A stretch of 64,000 nucleotides of DNA. Origin: Clostridiales bacterium. GTDB taxonomy: Bacteria > Bacillota > Clostridia > Christensenellales > CAG-138. Both the position numbers and the translations under genes were made by a program. The notes under the pieces are model-generated. The model had not been told where the DNA came from, made no database searches, and saw nothing but the letters and a program-made list of their open reading frames with translations. The stretch lies in contig SFNQ01000015.1 of the NCBI GenBank assembly GCA_004554165.1, positions 1 through 64,000 on the forward strand, in the 5' to 3' direction. Shown in pieces: positions 15,756 through 24,152 of this stretch; the first letter of the stretch is position 1; every line of letters begins with the position of its first letter.

Positions 15756-16270
15756 GTTCCGGTTCCCCCTTGGGCCTCCGCGCAGATCGCGTCAAAGTAG
15801 GCGTCGATGATATCCGCGTTGTCCTTTTCCGTTACCTCGCGACCGATCACGCGGCCTGCGATGTCCACGGCGATGTCCGCCATATCGCGCCGAAGCTGCG
15901 CCGTCGCGTCCGCATGCTCCCGCCGGGCCTGCTGCCGCGCGCGGGAGAGCAGCTCCTCCGCGTCGGTCTGCGCCTGCGCCTGCATGGCGCGCACGGTCTC
16001 CTCCGCTCTTTTCAAAACCTCGGCCGCCTGCGCATCCGCATCGGCCTTGGACCGGGACAGCTGGTCAAGATAGGCTTCGTGCAGCCGCTTTGCCTCGGCC
16101 TTTTCCTCCGCAACCCGGTCAAATTCCGCCTGCACGCGGTCCGTTCGCGCCTGCAAAAAGCGCTGCACCGGCCGGTAGACCAGCGCGCGCAGAATCAAAA
16201 ACAGCGCGACAATGTTGAGCAAATTCAGAATCAGACTGCCCAGGACGGAGCTGATGCTGTATCCTTCCAT
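15752..16270 (-). CDS. atpF: ATP synthase b subunit
   Basis: The 172-residue protein has one N-terminal membrane helix (SLILNLLNIVALFLILRALV) and then a long Ala/Glu/Arg-rich coiled coil, ending VAGRVIGREVTEKDN-like (DIAGRVIGREVTEKDNADII). It forms the peripheral stalk of FoF1 at the membrane. The length is normal and no delta domain is fused to it. The stop overlaps the start of atpH by 4 bases. Confidence 0.94.
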   Translation of the reverse strand: MEGYSISSVLGSLILNLLNIVALFLILRALVYRPVQRFLQARTDRVQAEFDRVAEEKAEAKRLHEAYLDQLSRSKADADAQAAEVLKRAEETVRAMQAQAQTDAEELLSRARQQARREHADATAQLRRDMADIAVDIAGRVIGREVTEKDNADIIDAYFDAICAEAQGGTGT

Positions 16271-16284
16271 GAATTTCCCCCGTT

Positions 16285-16503
16285 TCAGCGGACAAAGAGC
16301 ATGATCAGCGCCGTGACAAAACCATAGATGGCGGTGGATTCCACCAGCGCCAGACCCAGCAGCAGAATGGAATTGATCTTGCCGGAGGCCTCGGGCTGCC
16401 GCGCAACCGCTTCCACGGCCTTTCCGGTTGCAAAGCCCATCATAATGCCCGCGCCCATGGCGGGAAGCAGCGCCAGCGCCGCGCCAATCGGTGTCAGATC
16501 CAT
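16285..16503 (-). CDS. atpE: ATP synthase c subunit
   Basis: The 72-residue hairpin has two membrane helices joined by the polar loop ARQPEASGK. The ion-binding glutamate lies in helix 2, LALVESTAIYG. The EST sequence resembles Na+-type c subunits. However, the position that holds the Na+-liganding glutamine in helix 1 (before GYAAGKAVE in Ilyobacter) is methionine here (MGFATGKAVE). The coupling ion therefore cannot be assigned from sequence. The protein forms the rotor ring. The start is preceded by GAGGAGGAAAC. Confidence 0.95.
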   Translation of the reverse strand: MDLTPIGAALALLPAMGAGIMMGFATGKAVEAVARQPEASGKINSILLLGLALVESTAIYGFVTALIMLFVR

Positions 16504-16516
16504 AGCAGTTTCCTCC

Positions 16517-17422
16517 TCATTCGATCGCTTCGTTGATAAAGGTCAGCGATAGCGTAATAAATATGAATACCTGAATCAGCGGGTGGAACACGTTGAAGTA
16601 CAGTCCCAGCACCGCAGGCGCGCCAAAGGCCGCGTTGCCCAGCGCAAAGTAAAGCAGTTCCATGACGATCATGCCGCCGAGCATGTTGCCGAACAGCCGG
16701 CAGGCCAGCGACACCGGCACCGCAACGTCCGTCAATATCTTGATCGGGAAGATGACCGGCGTAGGCCGGGCCATGGAGCGGAGCCTTCCGCCCAGCCCCT
16801 TGCTGCGGATTCCGTAAAAGTTAATCAGGAAGAAGGTGACCAGCGCCATGGCAAAGGTGGTCAGAATGTCCGAGGTGGGGGCGCGCAGGCCCAGCAGCTC
16901 AACCGCGGCGCAGCCGATCATGTACAGTGCCACCGTAAACAGATATGCCGCCAGATTCTCTCCCAGCGGCCTGCACAGATTCGCCCTGCAATATCGGGAG
17001 AGCCATTCTACCGCCAGCTCCACCACGTTTTGCAGCCCATGCGGCGTCTCCGTAAAGCGGGGAAAGACGAACAGGCGGAACAGCACCGCCAGCAGAATCA
17101 GCGCGCCGGAAACCGAAAAGCCCGTAAGCACCGCGCTGCTGACAGGAAGCCCCAACACCGACGTGAGCGGCGGCAGGATCTCCACGCTGAACTCCCGCTG
17201 CGAAGGACCGAACAGCAGCGAAATCAGCGCCGTAACCGAAAGCCAGACGCCCAGCCAGAACAGGACGGCAGGCAGGCGCTTCCTCCTGCGATAGCGCCTG
17301 ACCTCCGGCTTCTGCGCATCCGCGGCGGGCTCAGGGAACTTCCGCGCCAGCGCGCGCAGCACAAGGCCGCCCGCTGCAAGCAGCGCGCCCAGAATCAGCA
17401 GCACCAGCGTTTTGACGTTCAT
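16517..17422 (-). CDS. atpB: ATP synthase a subunit
   Basis: The 301-residue membrane protein has an N-terminal hydrophobic helix, a basic stretch (RRYRRRKR), and the five-helix core. The essential arginine lies in SLACRLFGNMLGG, and FIFITLSLTFINEAIE closes the last helix. It forms the half-channels that load ions onto the c-ring. The N-terminal extension of about 60 residues is longer than in most bacteria. The start overlaps atpI by 4 bases. Confidence 0.93.
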   Translation of the reverse strand: MNVKTLVLLILGALLAAGGLVLRALARKFPEPAADAQKPEVRRYRRRKRLPAVLFWLGVWLSVTALISLLFGPSQREFSVEILPPLTSVLGLPVSSAVLTGFSVSGALILLAVLFRLFVFPRFTETPHGLQNVVELAVEWLSRYCRANLCRPLGENLAAYLFTVALYMIGCAAVELLGLRAPTSDILTTFAMALVTFFLINFYGIRSKGLGGRLRSMARPTPVIFPIKILTDVAVPVSLACRLFGNMLGGMIVMELLYFALGNAAFGAPAVLGLYFNVFHPLIQVFIFITLSLTFINEAIE

Positions 17423-17706
17423 TCCTCCGGCCCTCCCTTTTTCCTCTCGCGCAGCATGCCCAGCGCAAAGCGGACGATCGCGCCGACCATCAGCCCGGCG
17501 ATGAGCCCGACGCCCATGGGGAGCAGGTGCTGCTTTGCCACAAGCAGCGTAACCAGCAGCGCGCAGAGCAGTACGCCGGCGTTGCCCAGCATTGCAAGCA
17601 GGGCCCTGCGCCGCTGCCCCGCAAGGATTGCCGAAGAGGCCGCCGCCAGCAGAAAGAGCGCCCCGACGCCTGCGGCGGCGCCGATCAGGATCGCAGCCAT
17701 ACCCAT
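17419..17706 (-). CDS. atpI: ATP synthase subunit I-like membrane protein
   Basis: The 95-residue protein has three to four hydrophobic segments and a basic tail (RERKKGGPEE). It has the size and position of AtpI, the small protein that precedes atpB and helps assemble the c-ring. Sequence conservation in this family is low, so the call relies on position and topology. It is the first gene of the operon, 65 bases after a good promoter. Confidence 0.75.
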   Translation of the reverse strand: MGMAAILIGAAAGVGALFLLAAASSAILAGQRRRALLAMLGNAGVLLCALLVTLLVAKQHLLPMGVGLIAGLMVGAIVRFALGMLRERKKGGPEE

Positions 17707-17770
17707 CCTTTCCGCGCCGCGGCAGGATTCTTTCCCGCCGGCCGGCGCATGTGCTTTTGAACCGGCCCCA

Positions 17771-17798
17771 ATTATAACACGTTGCGCCGGTTTGTAAA
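17771..17798 (-). promoter_or_regulatory. promoter of ATP synthase operon
   Basis: On the minus strand TTTACA (17798-17793), a 16-base spacer and TATAAT (17776-17771) form a near-consensus sigma-A promoter about 65 bases before the first ATG. No other promoter of this quality is seen inside the operon. Confidence 0.8.
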
Positions 17799-17961
17799 GC
17801 GCGGGAGAGAAATTCTTTATTCCAACTTAATTCTGCTCCCGGTTATTTTTCCCTTTGCGTCATTTTCTCTCTGTACGAATCCCGTTTTTTATCTTATAAT
17901 GGTTTTTAAATTTACCCGGCTGGCCGATGGGACTCCGCCCACAGCCGGAAGGAGGCTGCCA

Positions 17962-19341
17962 ATGAGTAAAATCGTGTTTGACGCGCATTCCAACCTGCTG
18001 CGCGAGAATTATTATTCCTACACCGTGCAGGACGTTAAGGAGCCGAATCTCTTCCCGGAAATCTTTCAGTACGATCAGGTGCCGAAGATTGCCTTCAACC
18101 GCCGCATTGTGCCGATGCACATGCCGGATGAAATCTGGATCACCGATACGACCTTCCGTGACGGCCAGCAGTCGCGCGCACCCTTCACGCCCGCGCAGAT
18201 TCTGCGCCTGTTTGACCTGCTGCACCGGCTGGGCGGCCCCCACGGCGTCATCCGCCAGAGCGAATTCTTCGTGTACAGCAGGCAGGATCAGCGGGCGCTG
18301 GAGCTCTGTCAGGCGCGGGGGTATCGTTTCCCCGAGATTACCACCTGGATTCGCGCCACGGAGAAGGATTTCAACCTGGTCCGGGAACTGGGCGTTTCCG
18401 AAACCGGCATCCTCGTCAGCTGCTCGGATTACCATATCTTCAAAAAGATGAACATGACGCGGATGCAGGCCATGGACCAGTATCTGGGCGTGGTCAAAAT
18501 GGCGCTGGAGCGCGGCATCCGCCCCCGCTGCCACTTTGAGGACATCACCCGGGCGGATTACTACGGCTTCGTCGTGCCCTTTGCCCACGCGCTCTCAAAG
18601 CTCTCCGAGGAGGCGGGCATCCCCATCAAAATCCGCTGCTGCGATACGCTGGGCCTGGGCGTTTCCTACCCCGGAGCCTCGCTGCCGCGCAGCGTGCCCG
18701 GCATCATCTACGGCCTGCGGCATTACGCCAACATGCCCAGCACCCTTCTGGAGTGGCACGGACACAACGATTTCGGCAAGGTGGTCTGCAACGCCGCGAC
18801 CGCCTGGCTGTACGGCGCGTCCTCGGTCAACTGCTCCATCCTGGGCATCGGCGAGCGCACGGGCAACTGCCCGCTGGAATCCATGGTTATGGAATACTGC
18901 TCCCTGCGCGGGCGCAGCGACGAGATGGAACTGCCCGTCATTACAGAAATTGCGGAGTACTTTGAAAAGGAAATCGGCTACAGCATCCCGCCGCAGACAC
19001 CCTTTATGGGCCGGGATTTCTGCGCCACCCGGGCCGGCATCCATGCCGACGGCCTGCTCAAGGACGAGCAGATCTACAACATTTTCAACACCGAGGCCAT
19101 TCTGCACCGCCCGCCCTGCGTGCTGGTGGACGCGCACAGCGGACTCGCCGGCATCGCCTACTGGATGAATAACCAGTTTGGAAAGAACGGCAGGCGCTTT
19201 GAAAAGCAGGATGAGCTGGTGGCCAAAGTCAAGGCGGACGTGGACGCGCTCTACGCGCAGGGCCGCACCACCACCATGAGCGATGCGGAGCTCAGGGCCA
19301 TCTGCCATAAATACGCGCCGGAGCTGTCGCCGGACAAGTAA
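17962..19341 (+). CDS. Re-citrate synthase-like / isopropylmalate-synthase-family enzyme
   Basis: The ATG at 17962 follows GGAGG at 17951-17955; an open frame continues upstream without a site. The 459-residue protein belongs to the DRE-TIM metallolyases: DTTFRDGQQSR (the metal-binding DRDG-type signature), HFEDITRADYYGF, CDTLGLGVSYPG, and HGHNDFGKVV. It lacks the C-terminal regulatory LeuA domain. Clostridial proteins of this length and order are annotated as 2-isopropylmalate synthase, but the group is close to Re-citrate synthase, which makes citrate from oxaloacetate and acetyl-CoA in anaerobes that lack the Si enzyme. CitC and CitXG genes 6 kb away fit citrate metabolism. Substrate is not proven. 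Confidence 0.8.
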   Translation: MSKIVFDAHSNLLRENYYSYTVQDVKEPNLFPEIFQYDQVPKIAFNRRIVPMHMPDEIWITDTTFRDGQQSRAPFTPAQILRLFDLLHRLGGPHGVIRQSEFFVYSRQDQRALELCQARGYRFPEITTWIRATEKDFNLVRELGVSETGILVSCSDYHIFKKMNMTRMQAMDQYLGVVKMALERGIRPRCHFEDITRADYYGFVVPFAHALSKLSEEAGIPIKIRCCDTLGLGVSYPGASLPRSVPGIIYGLRHYANMPSTLLEWHGHNDFGKVVCNAATAWLYGASSVNCSILGIGERTGNCPLESMVMEYCSLRGRSDEMELPVITEIAEYFEKEIGYSIPPQTPFMGRDFCATRAGIHADGLLKDEQIYNIFNTEAILHRPPCVLVDAHSGLAGIAYWMNNQFGKNGRRFEKQDELVAKVKADVDALYAQGRTTTMSDAELRAICHKYAPELSPDK

Positions 19342-19357
19342 CCGCCGCCCGCAAAAG

Positions 19358-19393
19358 GGCCCGCCTCCTGCCTGGGAAGCGGGCCGTTTTTTT
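19358..19393 (+). terminator. terminator after Re-citrate synthase-like gene
   Basis: GGCCCGC (19358-19364) pairs with GCGGGCC (19379-19385) and is followed by GTTTTTTT. It separates this gene from the convergent EamA gene. Confidence 0.8.
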
Positions 19394-19420
19394 CGCGCTG
19401 CGCGCCGTGGCTGTTGGGGG

Positions 19421-20350
19421 CTAAGCGGACAGGCCGCTCCGGGGCGCGCCCTTCTTTTCTCTGCGAACGAAAAAGCGCTCCGGAAGCTGCGCCAGCACAA
19501 CGGCGACGAGCATCAGCGCGCAGCCGGTCCATTCCCGCCCGGAGAGGCGCTCGCCCAGAAACACCCAGCCCGCCAGCACCGCAAAGACCGACTCAAGGCA
19601 CATCAGCAGCGAGGCCACCGTGGGATCCACATGTTTCTGACCGATGATCTGCGCGGTATACGCTACGCCGCAGGAGAGGACGCCCGCATACAGGAGCATA
19701 TAGCGGCAGTTGTAAACCTGCTGCAGCGTCGCTGTCTCCGTCAAAAGCGCGCAGACAAGGCTCAGCGTTCCGGCGACAAAGAACTGCGCGCAGGAAAGCG
19801 CCACGCCGTCCACCAGCGGCGCAAAGCGGTCGATGATCAGGATGTGCAGCGCAAAGCACAGCGCCGCAGCCAGCGTAATGAGATCGCCGCGGTTGACCGT
19901 AAGGGCCTCCGATACGCAGAGAAAGTACAGGCTGCACACCGCAAGCGTAACGCCAATCCACAGGTTCACGCCCGCGCGCCGGCGCAGCGCAAGCCCAAGC
20001 ACAGGCACCAGCACCACATAGAGCGTGGTCACAAAGGCGGACTTGCCCGCCGTGGTGTACACAAGCCCAAACTGCTGCAGCGTTGTCGCAAGCCACAGCG
20101 CCGCGCCGCACAGCGCGCCCGCCATAAGCCGCATTTTTGCCTCGCCCTGCGGCTGCCCGGCCCGGGCGCGCCTTCTGCCGCGGAACAGCGCGGCCGGAAG
20201 CAGCACAAGCCCGCCCAGCAGCATCCGCAGCGCGTTGAACGTAAAAGGCCGCAGGGACTCCAGCCCCACCACCTGCACGACAAAGCAGACGCCCCAGATG
20301 AGCGCAGCAAGCAAAAGCAGCAGGCTTCCGCCCAATTGTTTTCCCTTCAT
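19421..20350 (-). CDS. EamA-family (DMT) permease
   Basis: The ATG at 20350 has GGAGG 9 bases upstream; two earlier starts in frame do not. The 309-residue protein contains ten hydrophobic helices in two EamA repeats: SLLLLLAALIWGVCFVVQVV and LMCLESVFAVLAGWVFLGE are the family signatures of each half. DMT permeases export or import small metabolites such as amino acids. The substrate cannot be predicted. The gene is monocistronic and converges on the Re-citrate synthase gene. Confidence 0.9.
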   Translation of the reverse strand: MKGKQLGGSLLLLLAALIWGVCFVVQVVGLESLRPFTFNALRMLLGGLVLLPAALFRGRRRARAGQPQGEAKMRLMAGALCGAALWLATTLQQFGLVYTTAGKSAFVTTLYVVLVPVLGLALRRRAGVNLWIGVTLAVCSLYFLCVSEALTVNRGDLITLAAALCFALHILIIDRFAPLVDGVALSCAQFFVAGTLSLVCALLTETATLQQVYNCRYMLLYAGVLSCGVAYTAQIIGQKHVDPTVASLLMCLESVFAVLAGWVFLGERLSGREWTGCALMLVAVVLAQLPERFFVRREKKGAPRSGLSA

Positions 20351-20511
20351 GCGCGTTTGCCTCCGCATTCCCACGAAATGTTACTTATTGTAGCAGGTTC
20401 CGCCCGGGCGCGCAAGGGCTGCGCCGGAGGCTGTTCTGCTCCGGGGCTTTTTGAAACGGATATGAAAAAACAGAGAATTTTCGCAACCATATGCCGCAAG
20501 GTTCAATTTCA

Positions 20512-20520
20512 TGGTATAGT
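20512..20520 (+). promoter_or_regulatory. extended -10 promoter (TGG-TATAGT)
   Basis: TGGTATAGT at 20512-20520 gives an extended -10, about 50 bases before the zinc-ribbon gene. No -35 box is visible at the right distance. The same TGG-TATA pattern occurs at other genes in the window. Confidence 0.45.
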
Positions 20521-20570
20521 AAAATATCATATTAGTGTATGGGACAAAACCACAGGAGGCTTCGCAGGCT

Positions 20571-20999
20571 ATGGGTTATTTTGAAGAAATTGGAAAACGG
20601 ATTGGCCATGTATCCAAAAGCGCGGTCAAAAAGGCCGCAGCCATTGCGGACGGGGCCGGCTTGTCCATGCAGATCAACGGGCTGGAGCGCGAACGGGACC
20701 GCATCTGCCGCGACCTCGGCGCGGCCTACTTTGCCCGCCACGGCACCGCGCCGGAGCCGGAGCTGGCAGAACTGTGCTGTGCCGCCGCGCAGAAAACCGC
20801 AGAGATCGAGGCGCTGAAGCAGCGACTGCAGCGGCTCAAAAACCAGAAGCTCTGCCCGGCCTGCGGCTTTACGAATCCCCGGGAAAACTGCTATTGCAGC
20901 AAATGCGGCAGCAAGCTGCCAGAGATTTTTGAGGACGGCGCGCCGGAGGCCGGGGCCCCGTGCGGCGACAGCGCATCGGCGCAGGACGCGGCGGACTAG
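20571..20999 (+). CDS. zinc-ribbon protein with coiled coil
   Basis: The ATG at 20571 has AGGAGG at 20553-20558. The 142-residue protein begins with an amphipathic and coiled-coil region (residues 1-95, including KTAEIEALKQRLQRLKNQK), then a zinc ribbon CPACGFTNPRENCYCSKCG near residues 97-115, then an acidic tail. It has no membrane segment. Proteins of this layout are common in Clostridia and usually uncharacterised; the ribbon may bind RNA or protein. It stands alone between convergent genes. Confidence 0.75.
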   Translation: MGYFEEIGKRIGHVSKSAVKKAAAIADGAGLSMQINGLERERDRICRDLGAAYFARHGTAPEPELAELCCAAAQKTAEIEALKQRLQRLKNQKLCPACGFTNPRENCYCSKCGSKLPEIFEDGAPEAGAPCGDSASAQDAAD

Positions 21000-21156
21000 G
21001 CTGCGCTTTTCCGACTTGCTTTCAAGCAAAACCGCCCCGTCTCTGTCCCCGTTCAGGCCCTCCGCCGGGGTTTCGTTTTGCGGCGGGTTTGGCCTGCCCA
21101 CTGGCAGGAAAGGCCCAGTCCCCGTCCTGATGCGGGCCGATGACAGGCAAAACAAA

Positions 21157-21192
21157 GGCCCGGCATGCTGCAAAAAAACAGTCTGCCGGGCC
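21157..21192 (-). terminator. terminator for the alcohol dehydrogenase gene
   Basis: GGCCCGGCA (21157-21165) and TGCCGGGCC (21184-21192) form a perfect 9-bp stem. On the minus strand it is followed by TTTGTTTT, about 30 bases after the dehydrogenase stop. Confidence 0.65.
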
Positions 21193-21220
21193 TTCTCCGC
21201 TTTGGCGTCCCCGCGCCCCT

Positions 21221-22309
21221 TTAAAACAGGCTCCGATACAGCGCAAACAGCGATTCCGGATCCCCGGGTACGCCTGTGGTGGCCTCGGGATTCTTTTTCG
21301 CGGTCTGCCGGGCATAGAGGCGCAGCTCCGCCTCCGACGGATGGATCTCCGCCGGAAAATGCTGCCGCGCATAGCCGGAGAGCGCCGCCTTTGTCAGCCC
21401 CAGCGCGGAGAGCGCCTGAGCCAGCCGTTTGGGCCGGTGCGCCTCCAGCGCGTCCAGATAGGCCGGGAGCACGATGCTGTTGGCCCGGCCGTGGGGGATG
21501 CCGTGAAAATAGGTCAGCGGATACCCCATGGCGTGCATCAGCGTCGTCCCCGTCTGCGCGATGGCCATGCCGCCGAGCATGGAAATGAGCATGAGCATGT
21601 CCCGGATTCCCGCATGCTCGCCCCGCGCAAGCGGCTCCATGCACTCGCCAAAGAGCCCCAGCGCATACAGGTTCAGCGCATCGGTCACGGGCGTGGCCCG
21701 CATGGAAAGAAAGCTCTCAAAGCAGTGCTGGAAGGCGTCCATGCCCGTATGCAGCGTGACGTCGTATGGCAGCGACTCCGTGTAGCCGGGATCCAGCAGG
21801 GCCACCCGCGGGAAGGTCAGCGGCCCGCCGAAGGAACGTTTGGTCTGCGCCGTGTCGTCGGTCATGATGGACCAGGGCGTGACCTCGCTGCCCGTGCCGC
21901 TGGTGGTCGGAACGGCCGCGATGGGCAGCACGCCTCCCGCATAGCCATACTGGAACAGACGCTCCTCCGGAATATCGTTTGCCGCAAATACCGCGACGGC
22001 CTTTGCCGCGTCCAGCGGCGAGCCGCCGCCCACGCCGACGATGAAATCCGCGCCAAAGGCGCGCGCCTTTTCTCCGAGGGCGCGACATTCCCTGACGTTG
22101 GGGTTGTTTGTCACGCTCTCGGACGTTTCAAAGGCCACGCCCTCCGCCGTCAGCGCCGCCTCCACATCGGCAAGCGCCCCGCAAACACGTCCCGACCGCC
22201 GGCCTGCCACGACAAACGCCCGACGTCCCAGCGCCAGCAGGTCCGCGTTCTCCCGCACCGCGCCGCGGCCAAAGCGCACTCCGGCCGGCATTTCAAACGA
22301 AAACCGCAT
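21221..22309 (-). CDS. iron-containing alcohol dehydrogenase
   Basis: The ATG at 22309 has GAGGAGG 9 bases upstream. The 362-residue protein has the NAD-binding GVGGGSPLDAAKA, PTTSGTGSEVTPWSIM, the metal-site histidines in HTGMDAFQHCFE and YFHGIPHGRAN, and the typical helical C-terminal half. Family members reduce aldehydes to alcohols with NAD(P)H in the cytosol, with Fe or Zn at the active site. The substrate is unknown. It is downstream of, and co-directional with, the metallo-hydrolase gene with only 31 bases between, so the two may be co-transcribed. Confidence 0.9.
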   Translation of the reverse strand: MRFSFEMPAGVRFGRGAVRENADLLALGRRAFVVAGRRSGRVCGALADVEAALTAEGVAFETSESVTNNPNVRECRALGEKARAFGADFIVGVGGGSPLDAAKAVAVFAANDIPEERLFQYGYAGGVLPIAAVPTTSGTGSEVTPWSIMTDDTAQTKRSFGGPLTFPRVALLDPGYTESLPYDVTLHTGMDAFQHCFESFLSMRATPVTDALNLYALGLFGECMEPLARGEHAGIRDMLMLISMLGGMAIAQTGTTLMHAMGYPLTYFHGIPHGRANSIVLPAYLDALEAHRPKRLAQALSALGLTKAALSGYARQHFPAEIHPSEAELRLYARQTAKKNPEATTGVPGDPESLFALYRSLF

Positions 22310-22340
22310 GACAGATATCCTCCTCTTTTTAGATGCTCCC

Positions 22341-23435
22341 TCACGGCTTGCAGCGGCTGCAGGGCGCAAAGCCCGCCTCCACCGCTTCCTCCCGCGAGGA
22401 AAAATAACGGCTGTTTTCTTCGGTCGGCAGGCCGCCGCAGGTGAGCCTGTGGAATTTTCCAGAGCTGATATTCCCGATATACCACGTTCCCTCCGGCACG
22501 GCGGAGGATCTCTCCGGGGCGGGCGTATCCCAGGACAGCGGCGCGGCTGCGTTCTTCTCCGTCGAAACGGAGATTTCGGCCCCGTCGCTCCGGCAGCAGA
22601 CCGTCCCCACCTGATCGGTACGGTAAATGACCGTGCCCGCGTCCAGAAGGCGGCTCAGCACCACTTCGTCCGGCAGTCCGTAGGAATTGTTTTCGCCCAC
22701 GGAGATCACCGCGTACTGCGGCATGACCTCGCGAAGAAAGGCATAGGAGGTTGAGCTTTGGCTGCCGTGATGCCCGACCTTGAGCACGGTTGCGGACAGA
22801 TCGGCGCCGCCTTCCACGATCTGCAGCTCCGCCGCCCGCTCCGCATCGCCGGTAAACAGGAAGGAGGTTTCCCCATAATCCACGCGCAGCACCAGCGAGC
22901 TGTCGTTGACGTCCTCCACATGCGCTACGGGCGAGAGAAACTCCACGCGGGCGTCGCCCAGATAAAAGCTGTCGCCCGCCTGCGGTACGGTCAGCCCGCA
23001 GCCCTGCTCCTCCACATGCTTTTGAAATTTCTGGAAGACCTTGGTTTCGTCGCTCGTCACGGGCGCGTACACCGTATCCACGCTGCACTCCGCGACTGCG
23101 GCCGCAAGCCCGCCCACATGGTCCTCATGGGCATGCGTACACACCACCACATCAAGATGCGTCACGCCCTGTCTTCGCAAAAAGGAGACGATCAGGCTGC
23201 TGTCGCCCCTGTTGCCGCCGTCGATCATCATGGCGTGGCCATCGGTCAGCAGCAGCGCCGCGTCCGCCTGCCCCACGTCGAGGAAGTAGACCGAAAGGCC
23301 GGAATACGACTCCGACCCCAACCCGTACCGGGTTTCCTCCAGTTGCAGCAGGAAGAAAACCGCCGCAAGCAGCAGCAGGGCCGTGAACGCCAGCGACAAT
23401 ATCCGAAAAATATCGTTTCTTGACTCTTTTCTCAT
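22341..23435 (-). CDS. ComEC/Rec2-like metallo-beta-lactamase-fold hydrolase
   Basis: The 364-residue protein has an N-terminal membrane anchor (about 10-31). The metallo-hydrolase domain follows with THAHEDHVGG (His101, His103, Asp105, His106), DVNDSSLVLR, LFTGDAE and LKVGHHGS, the pattern of the exonuclease-like domain of ComEC and of secreted DNA-related hydrolases. The last 45 residues (WYIGNISSGKFHRLTC...FAPCSRCKP) form a small Cys module like the Ada metal-binding fold, often seen at the end of such proteins. It probably acts on nucleic acid outside the membrane. There is no visible ribosome site, and the -10 box lies so close that the mRNA appears leaderless. Confidence 0.85.
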   Translation of the reverse strand: MRKESRNDIFRILSLAFTALLLLAAVFFLLQLEETRYGLGSESYSGLSVYFLDVGQADAALLLTDGHAMMIDGGNRGDSSLIVSFLRRQGVTHLDVVVCTHAHEDHVGGLAAAVAECSVDTVYAPVTSDETKVFQKFQKHVEEQGCGLTVPQAGDSFYLGDARVEFLSPVAHVEDVNDSSLVLRVDYGETSFLFTGDAERAAELQIVEGGADLSATVLKVGHHGSQSSTSYAFLREVMPQYAVISVGENNSYGLPDEVVLSRLLDAGTVIYRTDQVGTVCCRSDGAEISVSTEKNAAAPLSWDTPAPERSSAVPEGTWYIGNISSGKFHRLTCGGLPTEENSRYFSSREEAVEAGFAPCSRCKP

Positions 23436-23442
23436 AGAAATC

Positions 23443-23471
23443 AGTATAACATCCCCCTTTCAGCGCCGCAA
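23443..23471 (-). promoter_or_regulatory. promoter of the metallo-hydrolase gene, apparently leaderless
   Basis: On the minus strand TTGCGG (23471-23466), a 17-base spacer and TATACT (23448-23443) precede the ATG at 23435. Transcription would start at about the first base of the start codon, and no Shine-Dalgarno sequence exists. Confidence 0.6.
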
Positions 23472-23483
23472 GCGTGGCCGCGC

Positions 23484-23513
23484 TTGTCAGGCCGCCGCGG
23501 CTTCTGTTATACT
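23484..23513 (+). promoter_or_regulatory. promoter of the LUD-citC-citXG operon
   Basis: TTGTCA (23484-23489), an 18-base spacer and TATACT (23508-23513) lie 30 bases before the LUD start. It is divergent to the promoter of the metallo-hydrolase gene. Confidence 0.7.
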
Positions 23514-23542
23514 GAATGTATATTCCAATGGGGAGGCAGACC

Positions 23543-24148
23543 ATGCAGTTTGATGAATTGAACCATGCGCTGAGCGCCCGCGGCTTTCTGCCGCAGTCCT
23601 TTTCCGCCGCCGCAGAGGCCAGGCAGGCCGCGCTGGACATCATCGGCGACCGCAGCGTGGGCATTGGCGGTTCCGCCACGGTGCGCGACATGGGCCTGTA
23701 CGAGGCGCTGGCCCAGCGGGGCAATCCCGTACACTGGCACTGGAAGGTGGCAAAGCCCAACAAGCAGCGCGAGCGCGACGCCGCGCTCACGGCGGACGTA
23801 TACCTCTCCTCCGCAAACGCCATCCTGACCGACGGCCGCATTCTTAACATCGACGGCACGGCCAACCGCGTCGCCGGCCTTATCTATGGCCCGCCTGCGG
23901 TGATCGTCATCGCCGGACGCAACAAGATCGTCTCCTCCATCGACGAGGGCATCCAGCGCACCCGGCGCGACTGCTGCCCGGAGAACGCGCGGCGGCTGGG
24001 CCTCGATACCCCCTGCGCGCGCACGGGCCGCTGCGCCGATTGCAGGACAGCATCGCGCATGTGCAACGTTATTACCATACACGAAGCGCCCACCCGCGTG
24101 GTAAAGGAGTTCCACGTTCTGCTGGTGGACGAGGATCTGGGGCTGTAG
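23543..24148 (+). CDS. LUD-domain protein (LutC/YkgG type)
   Basis: The ATG at 23543 follows GGGGAGG, giving 201 residues. It has the lactate-utilisation (DUF162) pattern: VGIGGSATVRDMGLYEAL, DVYLSSANAILTDGRILNIDGTANRVAGLIYGP, and VVIVAGRNKIV-like IVIAGRNKIVSS. The C-terminus carries a cluster of cysteines (RRDCCPENARRLG...CARTGRCADC). Such proteins in anaerobes are linked to lactate oxidation or electron-transfer steps but the reaction of the short form is not established. It leads an operon with citC and citXG. Confidence 0.85.
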   Translation: MQFDELNHALSARGFLPQSFSAAAEARQAALDIIGDRSVGIGGSATVRDMGLYEALAQRGNPVHWHWKVAKPNKQRERDAALTADVYLSSANAILTDGRILNIDGTANRVAGLIYGPPAVIVIAGRNKIVSSIDEGIQRTRRDCCPENARRLGLDTPCARTGRCADCRTASRMCNVITIHEAPTRVVKEFHVLLVDEDLGL

Positions 24149-24152
24149 GCGC

